A stretch of 64,000 nt of DNA from Sphingomonas abietis (GCF_027625475.1 NZ_CP115174.1:1826001-1890000); one strand, 5' to 3'; shown: positions 8,563 to 17,589, numbered from the stretch's first letter. Made by a program: numbers and translations. Notes: generated from the letters alone by a model not told the origin.

Positions 8563-9999
8563 ATGGATGCCGAATCACCCGTAGCGCCGCCGACCGCGGC
8601 ACCGGGCAGGGGCCATGGCGGGCGCGACCTGACCAGCGGGCCGATCGCCCGCACCTTGCTGCTGTTCGCGCTGCCGACGCTCGCCGCCAATATCCTCCAG
8701 TCGCTAAACGGCTCGATCAACGCGATCTGGGTCGGGCGATCGTTGGGCGAAGTCGCGCTGGCGGCGACCTCCAATTCCAATCTCGTGATGTTCCTGATGC
8801 TGGCGGCGGTGTTCGGCTTCGGCCTCTCCGCGACGATCCTGGTCGGTCAGAATATGGGGCGCCGCGATATCGAGGGCGCGCGTCGCGCGATGGGCACGGC
8901 GGTCGGCCTGTTCGTGATCGCATCGGTGGCGATCGCGATCGTCGGCTGGCTCGCCGCGCCGGCGATCCTGGCGCTGCTGGCGACGCCGCCGGACGCGACG
9001 CCGCTCGCCGCCGCCTATCTGCGCGTGATCTTCATCGCCCTGCCGCCCTTGTTCCTCGTCACCATCCTGACGATGGGGATGCGCGGCACCGGTGACGCGA
9101 TGACGCCGTTCGTGATCATGATCCTCAACGTCGCGCTCGACAGCGGGCTGAACCCGGTCTTCATCCGCGGCCTGTTCGGCGCACCGCGGATGGGCATCGC
9201 CGGCTCCGCCACGGCGACCTGCATCGCCGCCTGGATCAGCCTGGTCGTGCTGGTCGTGCTGATCTACGCGCGCGACCTGACCATCCGCCTGCGTGGCGCC
9301 GAATTGCGCTGGCTGCTCCCCGATCCGGCGCTGCTCGGGGTGATCGTCGCCAAGGGCATTCCGATCGGCCTCCAGATGTTCGTCATCTCCTTCGCCGGGC
9401 TGGCGATGATGGGGCTGATCAACCATGCCGGGGTGGACGTGGTGGCCGCCTATGGCGTCACCCTCCAGCTATGGACCTACATCCAGATGCCGGCGCTCGC
9501 GATCGGCGCGGCGGTCTCCGCCATGGCGGCGCAGAATGTCGGCGCCGGCCTGTGGAATCGGGTCGACGGCATCACCCGCTGGGGGATCATCGTCAATCTC
9601 GCCGTCACCGCCGCGCTGATCCTGCTGGTGACGTTGGTCGATCGGCCGGTGCTGTCGCTGTTCCTCGGCGGATCGAGCCCGGCGCTGCCGATCGCGCGGC
9701 ATATCCAGCTCGTCGCGAGCTGGTCCTTCCTGATGTTCGGCGTCACCCTGGTGATCTTCGGCACCGTCCGCGCCAACGGATCGGTGATCGCGCCGCTGGT
9801 GATCCTGTTCGTCGCGATGTTCCCGGTGCGGCTGGGCGCGGTGTTCGCGCTGCGGCCGCTGATCGGCAACGAGGCCTTCTGGTGGACGATGCCGCTGTCC
9901 TCCTTCGCCTCGATGCTGATGGCGATCGGCTATTATCGCGCCGGCGGCTGGCGGACGCTCCACATGAAGATCACGAGCCCGCGCGAGGCGAGGGCGTAG
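8563..9999 (+). CDS. MATE family efflux transporter
   Basis: This 478-residue inner-membrane protein has twelve or so hydrophobic segments arranged as two MATE halves. The N-terminal signature reads GPIARTLLLFALPTLAANIL with NGSINAIWVGRSLGEVALAA following, and the halves are separated near residue 235-250. MATE proteins export cationic drugs or metabolites using a sodium or proton gradient. The ATG at 8563 has a G-rich ribosome site 7 bases upstream. Its 3' end overlaps the convergent lipid-kinase gene by 29 bases. Substrate cannot be read from sequence. Confidence 0.92.
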   Translation: MDAESPVAPPTAAPGRGHGGRDLTSGPIARTLLLFALPTLAANILQSLNGSINAIWVGRSLGEVALAATSNSNLVMFLMLAAVFGFGLSATILVGQNMGRRDIEGARRAMGTAVGLFVIASVAIAIVGWLAAPAILALLATPPDATPLAAAYLRVIFIALPPLFLVTILTMGMRGTGDAMTPFVIMILNVALDSGLNPVFIRGLFGAPRMGIAGSATATCIAAWISLVVLVVLIYARDLTIRLRGAELRWLLPDPALLGVIVAKGIPIGLQMFVISFAGLAMMGLINHAGVDVVAAYGVTLQLWTYIQMPALAIGAAVSAMAAQNVGAGLWNRVDGITRWGIIVNLAVTAALILLVTLVDRPVLSLFLGGSSPALPIARHIQLVASWSFLMFGVTLVIFGTVRANGSVIAPLVILFVAMFPVRLGAVFALRPLIGNEAFWWTMPLSSFASMLMAIGYYRAGGWRTLHMKITSPREARA

Positions 10000-10906
10000 G
10001 CGCGGCGACGAGGATGGCGCGGCGGGCGACCCGCGCCGTCACCGGGGTTTTCGCCAGCACCTCGCCGTCGATCGAGATCGGCATCGGCCGGGGCGTCGAG
10101 AGCCGGATCGCCTGGCCTTCAAATTCACGGGTGGTGCGCCGCCGTTCGCGGTGACGCAGGGCGGAGAGCAGCCAGCTCCATACCAGGCTCCAGCGGGTCT
10201 CGCCGATCACGACCTGGACCACGATCTGGCCCGAATCGACCGCGGCCTCGTCGACCAGCTCGACCCCGCCATGATAGGGGCCGTTGGCGATGCGGACTTC
10301 CACCGCATCCAGTGTCTCGATGGCGTCGCCGGTGTCCACGGTCAGCCGGAACGCCTTGAACCGCGCCAGCTTGTAGGCCGCCCATAGCAGATAGCCGGGC
10401 CGCCCCAGCCACGCCTTGAGGCCGTGCGGCACCGTCTTGGCGATCTGCGGCGCGATGCCGAGCGTGGCGCAATTGGCGAAATAATCCTGGTCGATCATGC
10501 CGAGATCGATCCGCCGCGCCTGGCCATGGGCGATCACGTCGACCGCGCCGGCGAGATCGAGCGGGATGCCCAGCGTCCGCGCGAAGCTGTTGGCGGTGCC
10601 GAGCGGCAGCACCGCGAAGACGGTGTCGCTGCCGACGACATGATCGACCGAGCAGGAGATGGAGCCATCGCCGCCGCCGATGATGACCATCGCCACGCCG
10701 TCCGCCACCGCCTGCCGCACGCAGGCCGGCATGGTCGACGGCTTGCGGATGGCACGGGCGATGCTGAGCTCGATCCCCGCCGCCTCGATCAGCCGGCGGG
10801 CCTCCTCGAAGGATTGCCGGCCCTTGCGCGACTTGGCATTGACGAAGAGCGCGGCGCTGCGGGGAAGGGGGCTGGTCACCGACGGACAGAGCCCGAAGCC
10901 GCGCAC
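9971..10906 (-). CDS. Diacylglycerol/sphingosine kinase-like protein
   Basis: This 311-residue protein has the DAGK catalytic domain: FVNAKSRKG near residue 22, the nucleotide-binding GGGDGS at about 77-82, and LPLGTANSFARTLGIP thereafter, followed by the C-terminal beta-sandwich of the YegS/DgkB type. Such enzymes phosphorylate diacylglycerol, ceramide or related lipids with ATP. In a sphingolipid-containing lineage a ceramide or sphingosine kinase role is tempting but unproven. The start is GTG at 10906; a second in-frame GTG near VTSPLPRS is a credible later start. The 3' end overlaps the MATE gene tail to tail. Confidence 0.87.
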   Translation of the reverse strand: MRGFGLCPSVTSPLPRSAALFVNAKSRKGRQSFEEARRLIEAAGIELSIARAIRKPSTMPACVRQAVADGVAMVIIGGGDGSISCSVDHVVGSDTVFAVLPLGTANSFARTLGIPLDLAGAVDVIAHGQARRIDLGMIDQDYFANCATLGIAPQIAKTVPHGLKAWLGRPGYLLWAAYKLARFKAFRLTVDTGDAIETLDAVEVRIANGPYHGGVELVDEAAVDSGQIVVQVVIGETRWSLVWSWLLSALRHRERRRTTREFEGQAIRLSTPRPMPISIDGEVLAKTPVTARVARRAILVAAPTPSPRAGS

Positions 10907-10989
10907 CGACGCAAGCCCCCTGGAACTTCGATCGCTTTGTCTTCGTTCTGCCCATCCAACGATTTTCTGATAAGCGAGAGGATGATAGC

Positions 10990-11067
10990 ATGGGCAAGGG
11001 CATATTATTGTGGCTGCTGGGCGTGCCGATTCCGGTGATCCTCATTCTGTGGCTCATCTTCCGCTGA
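10990..11067 (+). CDS. 25-residue membrane peptide
   Basis: This small gene encodes 25 residues starting MGKGILLWLLGVPIP, almost entirely one transmembrane helix with a Gly-Val-Pro-Ile-Pro kink and a terminal Arg. A GAGAGGA ribosome site lies about 6 bases before the ATG. I recall very similar tiny hydrophobic proteins in many proteobacteria, which supports it being real; their function is unknown to me. It sits between the divergently read kinase gene and fdhD, with a strong hairpin 12 bases after its stop. Confidence 0.65.
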   Translation: MGKGILLWLLGVPIPVILILWLIFR

Positions 11068-11078
11068 TCCACCGCATC

Positions 11079-11105
11079 GGGCAGGTGGCGTCATGACACC
11101 TGCCC
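11079..11105 (+). promoter_or_regulatory. Hairpin enclosing the fdhD start codon
   Basis: GGGCAGGTG (11079-11087) and CACCTGCCC (11097-11105) form a perfect 9-base stem with a 9-base loop. The loop holds the fdhD ATG (11093-11095) and the stem holds its AGGTGG ribosome site. It is followed by GTTCTTT, so it could instead or additionally terminate the upstream peptide transcript. Confidence 0.5.
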
Positions 11106-11884
11106 GTTCTTTCCCCTTTCTGCGGATCACGCCCGAGGGCAGCCGCATCGGCGTCGATCGGCCGCTGGCCGTCGAAACGCCGATCGCCATCGAGGTCGAC
11201 GGCATCGGCTATGCCGTGATGATGGCGACACCCGATGCGCTCGATGATTTCGCGCTCGGTTTCTGCCTGTCCGAGCGACTGATCGATGATGTCGCCCAGC
11301 TGCTGGCCGTCGAGCCATTCGAGGCCGAGCGCGGCATATTGCTCCGCCTGTCCCTGGCGCCTGCGGTGCGCGGGCGGGTGATGGAGCGGGTGCGGCACCG
11401 CCTGTCCGAATCCTCCTGCGGCCTGTGCGGCATCGAGAATCTCGAACAGGCGCTCCGTCCCTTGCCCCGCATCGATCCGCCTGGTCGGGTCGTCCCGGAG
11501 GAGGCGATGTTCGCCGCGCTGGCGGTGCTGCGCGATCACCAGCCGCTCGGCCGCGCGACCGGCGCGGTCCACGCCGCCGCCTGCTGCGATGCGGCCGGGG
11601 CGATCGGGCTGATACGGGAGGATGTCGGCCGGCATAACGCCTTCGACAAGCTGGTCGGCGCGATGGCGCGGACGGGGCATTCATGGGGCGACGGGTTCGG
11701 CATCACCACCGCCCGCCTGTCCTACGAACTGGTCGAGAAGGCGGCGTTGGCCGGATGCCATACGCTCGTCGCCGTTTCGGCGCCGACCAGCCTCGCCGTC
11801 GAGCGCGCGGCCGAGGCGGGGATTCGCATCGTCGCGCTGGCGCGGGCGGACGCGATGCTGGAAGCGCGGCGCCCGACATACTAG
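11093..11884 (+). CDS. fdhD: Formate dehydrogenase accessory sulfurtransferase FdhD
   Basis: This 263-residue cytoplasmic protein is FdhD, which passes sulfur from cysteine desulfurase to the molybdenum cofactor of formate dehydrogenase. Family blocks are AVMMATPDALDDFALGF (residues 41-57), the essential CxxC at Cys109-Cys112 (SSCGLCG), and REDVGRHNAFDKLVG plus later SYELVEKAA. ATG 11093 is the only start with a fair ribosome site (AGGTGG), and it lies in the loop of a perfect hairpin. No formate dehydrogenase or Mo-cofactor gene is in the window, so its client is elsewhere. hemB follows 9 bases downstream. Confidence 0.95.
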   Translation: MTPARSFPFLRITPEGSRIGVDRPLAVETPIAIEVDGIGYAVMMATPDALDDFALGFCLSERLIDDVAQLLAVEPFEAERGILLRLSLAPAVRGRVMERVRHRLSESSCGLCGIENLEQALRPLPRIDPPGRVVPEEAMFAALAVLRDHQPLGRATGAVHAAACCDAAGAIGLIREDVGRHNAFDKLVGAMARTGHSWGDGFGITTARLSYELVEKAALAGCHTLVAVSAPTSLAVERAAEAGIRIVALARADAMLEARRPTY

Positions 11885-11893
11885 ATAGCCGCC

Positions 11894-12886
11894 ATGACCG
11901 CTTCCTTCCCCGCGCTTCGCCTGCGTCGCACCCGCGTCGCTCCCTGGTCCCGCCGCATGGTCGCCGAGAATGTGCTGACCCCGGCCGATCTGATCTGGCC
12001 GCTGTTCGTCGCCGAGGGGCATGGCGTCGAGGAGCCGATCGCGACGCTGCCCGGCGTCTCGCGCTGGTCGATGGACGGCATTGCCGCCCGTGCCCGCGAG
12101 GCGCAGGCACTCGGCATCCCGTGCATCGCGCTGTTCCCCAACACGCCGCAGCATCTGCGCACGCCGGACGGCCGCGAGGCGCTCAACCCCGACAATCTGA
12201 TCTGCCAGGCCGTCAAGGCGATCAAGGATGCCGCACCGGACGTCGGCGTGCTGACCGACGTGGCGCTCGACCCCTATACCGAGCATGGCCATGACGGGCT
12301 GGTCGACGAGAAGGGCTATGTCCTCAACGACGAGACGATGGACCTGCTCGTCCAGCAGGCCTTGGTGCAGGCCGAGGCCGGCGCCGACATCATCGCGCCG
12401 AGCGACATGATGGACGGCCGCGTCGCCGCGATCCGCGCGACGCTGGAGGAGGGCGGCCATCGCAACGTCCAGATCATGGCCTATGCCGCCAAATATGCCT
12501 CGGCCTTCTACGGCCCGTTCCGCGATGCGGTCGGTTCGCGTGGCCGGCTGAAGGGCGACAAGAGCGGCTACCAGATGGACCATGCCAATGCCGAGGAGGC
12601 GCTGCGCGAGGTCGCGATGGATCTGGCAGAAGGCGCCGACACCGTGATGGTGAAGCCGGGCCTGCCCTATCTCGACATCATCCGCCGCGTGAAGGAGCGC
12701 TTCGAGGTGCCGGTGTTCGCCTATCAGGTGTCTGGCGAATATGCGATGATCGAGGCCGCCGCCGCGGCCGGCATGGGCGATCGTGATGCGCTGGTGCTGG
12801 AGACGTTGCTCGCCTTCAAGCGGGCCGGCTGCTCGGGCGTGCTGACCTATCATGCCGCCCATGCGGCGCGGCTGATGGGGGCGTGA
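11894..12886 (+). CDS. hemB: Porphobilinogen synthase (delta-aminolevulinate dehydratase)
   Basis: This 330-residue enzyme condenses two 5-aminolevulinate molecules to porphobilinogen in heme synthesis. The two active-site lysines are visible: Lys200 in YAAKYASAFYGPFRDA and Lys254 in MVKPGLPYLDII. The later VSGEYAM block completes the active site. Length is normal. The metal-binding segment reads LTDVALDPYTEHGHDG, which has no cysteine triad, so a magnesium-dependent rather than zinc-dependent form is expected. It follows fdhD closely (9 bases) and is followed 13 bases later by an acetyltransferase gene. Confidence 0.97.
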   Translation: MTASFPALRLRRTRVAPWSRRMVAENVLTPADLIWPLFVAEGHGVEEPIATLPGVSRWSMDGIAARAREAQALGIPCIALFPNTPQHLRTPDGREALNPDNLICQAVKAIKDAAPDVGVLTDVALDPYTEHGHDGLVDEKGYVLNDETMDLLVQQALVQAEAGADIIAPSDMMDGRVAAIRATLEEGGHRNVQIMAYAAKYASAFYGPFRDAVGSRGRLKGDKSGYQMDHANAEEALREVAMDLAEGADTVMVKPGLPYLDIIRRVKERFEVPVFAYQVSGEYAMIEAAAAAGMGDRDALVLETLLAFKRAGCSGVLTYHAAHAARLMGA

Positions 12887-12899
12887 TGCGGGAGACCGC

Positions 12900-13433
12900 A
12901 TGATCGAGACCGCGCGCCTGATCCTGCGGGGATGGGGCGATGCGGATGGTGAAACCTTCGCTCGCGTGACCAACAGCCCGGCGGTGATGATGCATTTGGG
13001 TGGGGTTGCACCCGCCGAACGGCTCGCCCGGCTGGCGGCCGAACAACAGGCGTTGCAGGCGCGGGATGGCCATTGCTTCTGGATCGTCGAACGCAAGGCG
13101 GATCGCGCGCTGCTCGGGTTTTGCGGACTGGAAAAGGGAGACGTCGGACCGATCGCGGGCGAGATCGAGATCGGCTGGCGCCTGCGCGAGGACGCCTGGG
13201 GACAGGGCTATGCCAAGGAGGCGGCGTTCGCCAGCCTCGCCTGGGGCTGGGCGCATCTCGATGCGCCGCGCATCATGGCGATCACCACGCCGGCCAATCG
13301 GGCGAGCTGGGGCCTGATGGAGCGGCTCGGCATGACACGCCGCCACGATCTCGATTTCGGCCATCCCGCTTTCGCGCGGGACCATCCGCTGAGCGCGCAT
13401 ATCACCTATGTGGCGGATCGCCCGGTGCATTAG
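12900..13433 (+). CDS. RimJ/RimL-type GNAT acetyltransferase
   Basis: This 177-residue protein starts with ETARLILRGW, the usual opening of the RimJ/RimL/Acetyltransf_3 group, and has EIGWRLREDAWGQGYAKEAA (acetyl-CoA binding, about residues 85-104) and the C-terminal NRASWGLMERLGM. Members acetylate ribosomal-protein N-termini, antibiotics or small amines. The target is unknown. A GGGAGA ribosome site supports the ATG at 12900. It may be cotranscribed with hemB (13-base gap) and converges on yjbQ. Confidence 0.9.
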   Translation: MIETARLILRGWGDADGETFARVTNSPAVMMHLGGVAPAERLARLAAEQQALQARDGHCFWIVERKADRALLGFCGLEKGDVGPIAGEIEIGWRLREDAWGQGYAKEAAFASLAWGWAHLDAPRIMAITTPANRASWGLMERLGMTRRHDLDFGHPAFARDHPLSAHITYVADRPVH

Positions 13434-13441
13434 GCGCTGTG

Positions 13442-13861
13442 CTATTCGCCGATCAGATGCACCGCGACCTCGCGACGGTGCGGGCGGCGGCGATGCTCGA
13501 ACAGATAGATGCCCTGCCAGGTGCCGAGCACCGGCCGTCCGTCGCGCACCGGGATCGACAGCTGCACCGCCGTCAGCGCGGTGCGCAGATGCGCCGGCAT
13601 GTCGTCCGGCCCTTCATCGTCGTGGCGGTAGCGGCGCGGGTCTTCCGGCGCGATCGCGGCGAAATAATCCTGGATGTCCGCCTTCACCTCGCGCGCCGCA
13701 TTCTCCTGGATCAGCAGCGAGGCAGAGGTGTGGCGGCAGAACAGGGTCAGCAAGCCCTCGGACATGCCGCTCTCCTCGACCCATGCCAGCACCGCCTCGG
13801 TGAACTCGAGAAGGCCCTGGCCATGGCTGTCGAGGCGCAGCGTGCCCGAGGCCTGCCTCAT
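13442..13861 (-). CDS. YjbQ family (UPF0047) protein
   Basis: This 139-residue protein is the compact UPF0047/YjbQ fold, with LTLFCRHTSASLLIQENA in the middle and the C-terminal signature GTWQGIYLFEHR. Homologues show weak secondary thiamine-phosphate synthase activity, but the physiological role of the family is unsettled. The start codon at 13861 overlaps the stop of the DUF885 gene as ATGA, so the two minus-strand genes form an operon. Length is normal. Confidence 0.93.
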   Translation of the reverse strand: MRQASGTLRLDSHGQGLLEFTEAVLAWVEESGMSEGLLTLFCRHTSASLLIQENAAREVKADIQDYFAAIAPEDPRRYRHDDEGPDDMPAHLRTALTAVQLSIPVRDGRPVLGTWQGIYLFEHRRRPHRREVAVHLIGE

Positions 13862-15702
13862 GCCTTGGCCTCGGCGATGTAGCGGTCGATCACGCCTTCG
13901 AGCAGTTCGAGCGGCACGCCGCCGGTCTTGATCACGGCATCGTCATAGCCCGGCAGGGTGAACCGGTCGCCGAGCGCGGCCTTCGTCTTGTCGCGCAGGC
14001 GGACGATCTCGTTATGGCCCATCATATATCCGCAGGCCTGGCCCGGCGAAGCGCAATAGCGATCGACCTCGCTGGTCGCCGCGCCCTTGCCCTTGCCGCT
14101 TTCTGTGGCGAGGAACGCGACCGCCTTGTCCCGGCTCCAGCCCATCGCATGGAGCCCGGTGTCGGCGACGAGGCGGCACGCACGGAATTGCTGGCCCTGA
14201 AGATAGCCGATCCGGCTCCACGGATCATGGTCGTACAGGCCGCTCTCGTCGATCAGCTGCTCGGCATAGAGCGCCCAGCCTTCGACGAAGGCGTTGAAGC
14301 CGGTCAGCGAACTGATCGACGGCACCTCCGCATGATGCTCGGCGAGGTAGCCGAGCTGCCAGGTGTGGCCGGGAATGCCCTCATGCGCGGTCAGGGTGGC
14401 GAGCTGGTAGCGCGGCCACAGCGAGGTCGACTTGAGGTTGACGTAATAGATCGCCGGGCGCGAGCCATCGAGCGCGGCGGGGTTCATGTAGCCGAGCCCG
14501 GCGCCATCCTGGATATCGGGCGGCACGCGCTTGACGATCACGTCGGCCTTGAGGCCAAGGCCGCTCAGCCTGGGCATGATCGGCCGCACCATCGCGATCC
14601 GCTCGTTGAGATAGGCGAGCAGATCGGCGCGGCCCTGATCGGTATCCGGGTAGAGGAATTTCGGATCGCTGTTGAGCGCCTGCAGACGCTCGCCGACGCT
14701 GCCCTGGGTCATTCCCTGCGCCTTCAGGATCGTGTCGATCCGCGCCTTGATCTCCTCATTCTGATCGAGCCCGATCTGGTGGATCTCCTGCGGGCTGTGC
14801 GTGGTCGTGGTGCCGAGCCGGAGCGCCCAGGCATAATAGGCCTCGCCGTCTGGCAGGCGCTGCACGCCCGCCGTCATCGGCGCATCGGCGGTGGATGCCG
14901 CGAAGGCGGCGATCTGGCGATCGAGCGCCGGATAGACCATCGTCTCGACGATCTTCTGCGCGCGCTCGCTATAGCCGGACAGGCCGAGCTTCCGGGTCTT
15001 CGTGGCGAGGTTGCCGACCAGCGTCTGCTCGCCGGCCGGGGTCGCGCGGAAACCCTTGAGGATGCCCAAAGTGGTGTCGGCGATGAACTTCGGCGGCATC
15101 ACGCCGATCGCGGCCTGCGTCTTGATGCGCGCGGTTTCCTGATCGATCACGCGGGCGAAGGCGGCGACGCGGGCAACATAGGCCTCGGCATCGGCCTTGC
15201 TGGTCACGTCATGCGCGGAGACCAGGAAATCGGGCGTGCTGCCGACCGCGCCATTCTGCTGGCTGACCACATAGGGGCCGGTGCCGCCGGCAAAGCCCGC
15301 GCCCGCGCCGCCGCCATAACGAAAGGCGGTGCCGTCGATGCCGCGCTCGGCCGCATAGCGCACCGTGTCGTAGCGGATCTGGTCGCTGGGCGAGAGCGTG
15401 GCGCGATCGGTCTTGAGCAGGCGTGCATGGATCGATCGGATCGCGGCATCCCCTTGGGCGATCCCTGCCTCGCTATTGTCCGACAGCCGGGCGCGCAGCG
15501 GGGCCAGCTTGCCATGATCGAGGCCGAGCTGGGTGGCGCTTTCGGGCGAAAGCGTCAGCAGTTCATCGGTGAAACCGTCCAGTTGCGCGCGGAATGCGGC
15601 GTCGGCGGTGCCGGCCGCTGCCGACGCCATGGCGGGCAGCAGCGCGATCGCGCCTCCGGCCGCGGCGCCGGCCAGCAGGTCGCGACGGTGAAACTGGGTC
15701 AT
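13858..15702 (-). CDS. DUF885 metallopeptidase-like protein, Tat-exported
   Basis: The frame is open further upstream, but ATG 15702 has an AAGGGAGA ribosome site and begins a twin-arginine signal (FHRRDLLAGAA) ending near AMASAAAG, giving a 614-residue exported protein. DUF885 proteins are zinc-peptidase-like; the motif HEGIPGHTWQ carries the HExxxxH ligands. A duplicated-looking helical architecture spans the rest. Tat export implies folding or metal loading in the cytoplasm before export. Substrate is unknown. The gene overlaps yjbQ by 4 bases at its 3' end and lies 134 bases downstream of a CII-like gene on the same strand. Confidence 0.9.
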   Translation of the reverse strand: MTQFHRRDLLAGAAAGGAIALLPAMASAAAGTADAAFRAQLDGFTDELLTLSPESATQLGLDHGKLAPLRARLSDNSEAGIAQGDAAIRSIHARLLKTDRATLSPSDQIRYDTVRYAAERGIDGTAFRYGGGAGAGFAGGTGPYVVSQQNGAVGSTPDFLVSAHDVTSKADAEAYVARVAAFARVIDQETARIKTQAAIGVMPPKFIADTTLGILKGFRATPAGEQTLVGNLATKTRKLGLSGYSERAQKIVETMVYPALDRQIAAFAASTADAPMTAGVQRLPDGEAYYAWALRLGTTTTHSPQEIHQIGLDQNEEIKARIDTILKAQGMTQGSVGERLQALNSDPKFLYPDTDQGRADLLAYLNERIAMVRPIMPRLSGLGLKADVIVKRVPPDIQDGAGLGYMNPAALDGSRPAIYYVNLKSTSLWPRYQLATLTAHEGIPGHTWQLGYLAEHHAEVPSISSLTGFNAFVEGWALYAEQLIDESGLYDHDPWSRIGYLQGQQFRACRLVADTGLHAMGWSRDKAVAFLATESGKGKGAATSEVDRYCASPGQACGYMMGHNEIVRLRDKTKAALGDRFTLPGYDDAVIKTGGVPLELLEGVIDRYIAEAKA

Positions 15703-15836
15703 GCGGTCTCCCTTTTCTATGGAACGCGGGATGGATCGGCTCCGCCATGACGGCGGGCGCGATCGCCATGGAAATCCGCTGCGTCCTTGGCGGGAGGCTA
15801 GGAGGGAGACGGCCCCCGTGCAAGCGCGGCCAGCCG

Positions 15837-16310
15837 TCAGCCTCGCAGCGGCGGCTGTTTCTCGACCGCCATGCGGACGGTCGCCATCGCGCCCTCGGCC
15901 TCCTTCACTTCCTTCATGATCGCGGCGCGATCCCGATGATCGAGATAGGCGCCCGATTCGAGCGAGGCCACCACCACCTGCATGACGTCGATCGCCTCGC
16001 GAACCGAATGGGCGACGGCGAGGCGGATGCTGACGGTCTCGTCGAGCGTTCCGTCCGGCCGGCGGGCCAGCACGAAGCCGCTGTCGTCGGCGAAGAACTG
16101 GAGCAGGCGCGGATCGGGCACCAGCGCGATCAGCTGGCGGATCTCCCCGGCGCGAAACCGGGTGCGGCCGTTCAGCCGACCATGGAGCGTGGCATAGGTC
16201 AGGCCAAGGCTCTCCGCCGCGACCTCGATGGAGACGAGCTTTTCCACCACCAGCAATTGGTAGGCCAGCATCGCGAACTCGCAATGCTTGGGCTGTGCGT
16301 CCGCGATCAT
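15837..16310 (-). CDS. CII-like (Phage_CP76-like) DNA-binding protein
   Basis: This 157-residue protein looks like the phage regulatory CII / CP76 family. The N-terminal 70 residues contain a helix-turn-helix-like stretch (VAAESLGLTYATLHGRLNG, about residues 29-47) followed by RFRAGEIRQLIALV, and the C-terminal half is helical with a charged region (KEVKEAEG). Such proteins control phage lysogeny or act as chromosomal regulators. No other phage gene is nearby, so this is likely a domesticated or free-standing regulator. Assignment is from motif memory and moderate in confidence. Confidence 0.6.
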   Translation of the reverse strand: MIADAQPKHCEFAMLAYQLLVVEKLVSIEVAAESLGLTYATLHGRLNGRTRFRAGEIRQLIALVPDPRLLQFFADDSGFVLARRPDGTLDETVSIRLAVAHSVREAIDVMQVVVASLESGAYLDHRDRAAIMKEVKEAEGAMATVRMAVEKQPPLRG

Positions 16311-16500
16311 TCCTATCCCCTGTCATTCCCGTTCGGCATGGGACCGACGACGAGGGCGATTGTCAAACGGAAGCGACGGCGCGAGCGCGAGCCGGGCCGA
16401 GGCCCGCGCGCGGCGATGCGGCGTATGGAACCCTCGGCGCCATGCCCCGTTCGCAGCCGCAGCAAGACGTCCCCTCGCTCATATATTCAGGAGGAGCGCG

Positions 16501-17589
16501 ATGCGCGATCCGATAGGCTGGCCGACGCTGGCCGGCTCCGAAGCGGGCATATGGACCCGCTACATGCTGGTGGCGGTCGTCGCCATTCTGGCGGCCGGGC
16601 TGATCCATGCCGCACTGACCTTCGTCCTGAAACGTGCCGCTGCGCGCACCAAGACGCAGGCCGACGACATCATCATTCGCCGCCTGCGCGGGCCGACGCG
16701 CTGGGTCTTCGCGGTGAGCGCGCTGATGATCGCCCAGCCGGCGATGCAACTCGGCCCGACCGGGCTGGAATGGTGGCATTTCCTGGCGGGCCTGCTGACG
16801 CCGGCGCTGATCGGCTGGCTGGCGATCGCGCTGCTCGCCGCCGGCAACGACATCGTACAGGATCGCACCGACATCACGGTGGCCGACAATCTGCGCGCGC
16901 GGCGCCGGCGGACGCGGTTCGGCATCCTCTATCGCATCGGTTTCTTCGTGATCCTGGTGATCACCATCTGCCTGATGCTGATGTCGATCCCGGCGGTGCG
17001 GACGGTCGGCGTGACGCTCGCCGCATCCGCCGGCATCGGCGCGCTGGCGGTGGGCGCGGCCGCGCAGCCCGCGCTCAAGAACATCATCGGCGGCATCCAG
17101 ATGGCCTTTTCGGAGCCGATCCGGATCGACGATGTGGTGATCGTGGATGGCGAGTGGGGCAAGATCGAGGAGATCAACCTCACCTTCGTGGTGGTGCGGA
17201 TCTGGGACGATCGCCGGCTGGTGGTGCCGGTCGCCAAGTTCATGGAGGAGAATTTCCAGAACTGGACACGGCGGACCTCCGATCTGCTCGGCACCACCTT
17301 CCTCCACGTTGATCGCACGGCCGACGTGCCGAGGCTGCGGCGCAAGCTCACCGAGATCGTTTCCAACGATCCGCTGTGGGACGGGCGCGTCTGCGGCCTC
17401 CAGGTGACGGACAGCTTCCCCTGGCATATCGAACTGCGCTGCCTGATGAGCGCCGCCGACGCGCCACGATCGTTCGATCTACGCTGCAACGTGCGGGAAG
17501 CGATGACCGCCTATATCGCTGCGGAAATGCCCGAGGCGATCCCGCGCCAGCAGGACAGGATCGAATTCGTCGGGGCGAGGGCGTCCTAA
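16501..17589 (+). CDS. MscS-type mechanosensitive ion channel
   Basis: ATG 16501 follows an AGGAGGA ribosome site and gives 362 residues; an open frame further upstream lacks one. The N-terminal half has several hydrophobic segments. The pore-lining helix is about residues 170-195 (TLAASAGIGALAVGAAAQPALKNIIGG in outline), leading into the beta domain with MAFSEPIRIDDVV and VDGEWGKIEEI typical of MscS proteins. The protein sits in the inner membrane and releases osmolytes on hypo-osmotic shock. Trehalose synthesis genes lie about 420 bases downstream on the other strand, a loose osmotic theme. Confidence 0.93.
   Translation: MRDPIGWPTLAGSEAGIWTRYMLVAVVAILAAGLIHAALTFVLKRAAARTKTQADDIIIRRLRGPTRWVFAVSALMIAQPAMQLGPTGLEWWHFLAGLLTPALIGWLAIALLAAGNDIVQDRTDITVADNLRARRRRTRFGILYRIGFFVILVITICLMLMSIPAVRTVGVTLAASAGIGALAVGAAAQPALKNIIGGIQMAFSEPIRIDDVVIVDGEWGKIEEINLTFVVVRIWDDRRLVVPVAKFMEENFQNWTRRTSDLLGTTFLHVDRTADVPRLRRKLTEIVSNDPLWDGRVCGLQVTDSFPWHIELRCLMSAADAPRSFDLRCNVREAMTAYIAAEMPEAIPRQQDRIEFVGARAS

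Noticed and set aside
15837..16310. Prophage remnant
   Set aside because: Only one CII-like gene is seen; neighbours are housekeeping genes and there is no integrase, attachment site or structural gene.
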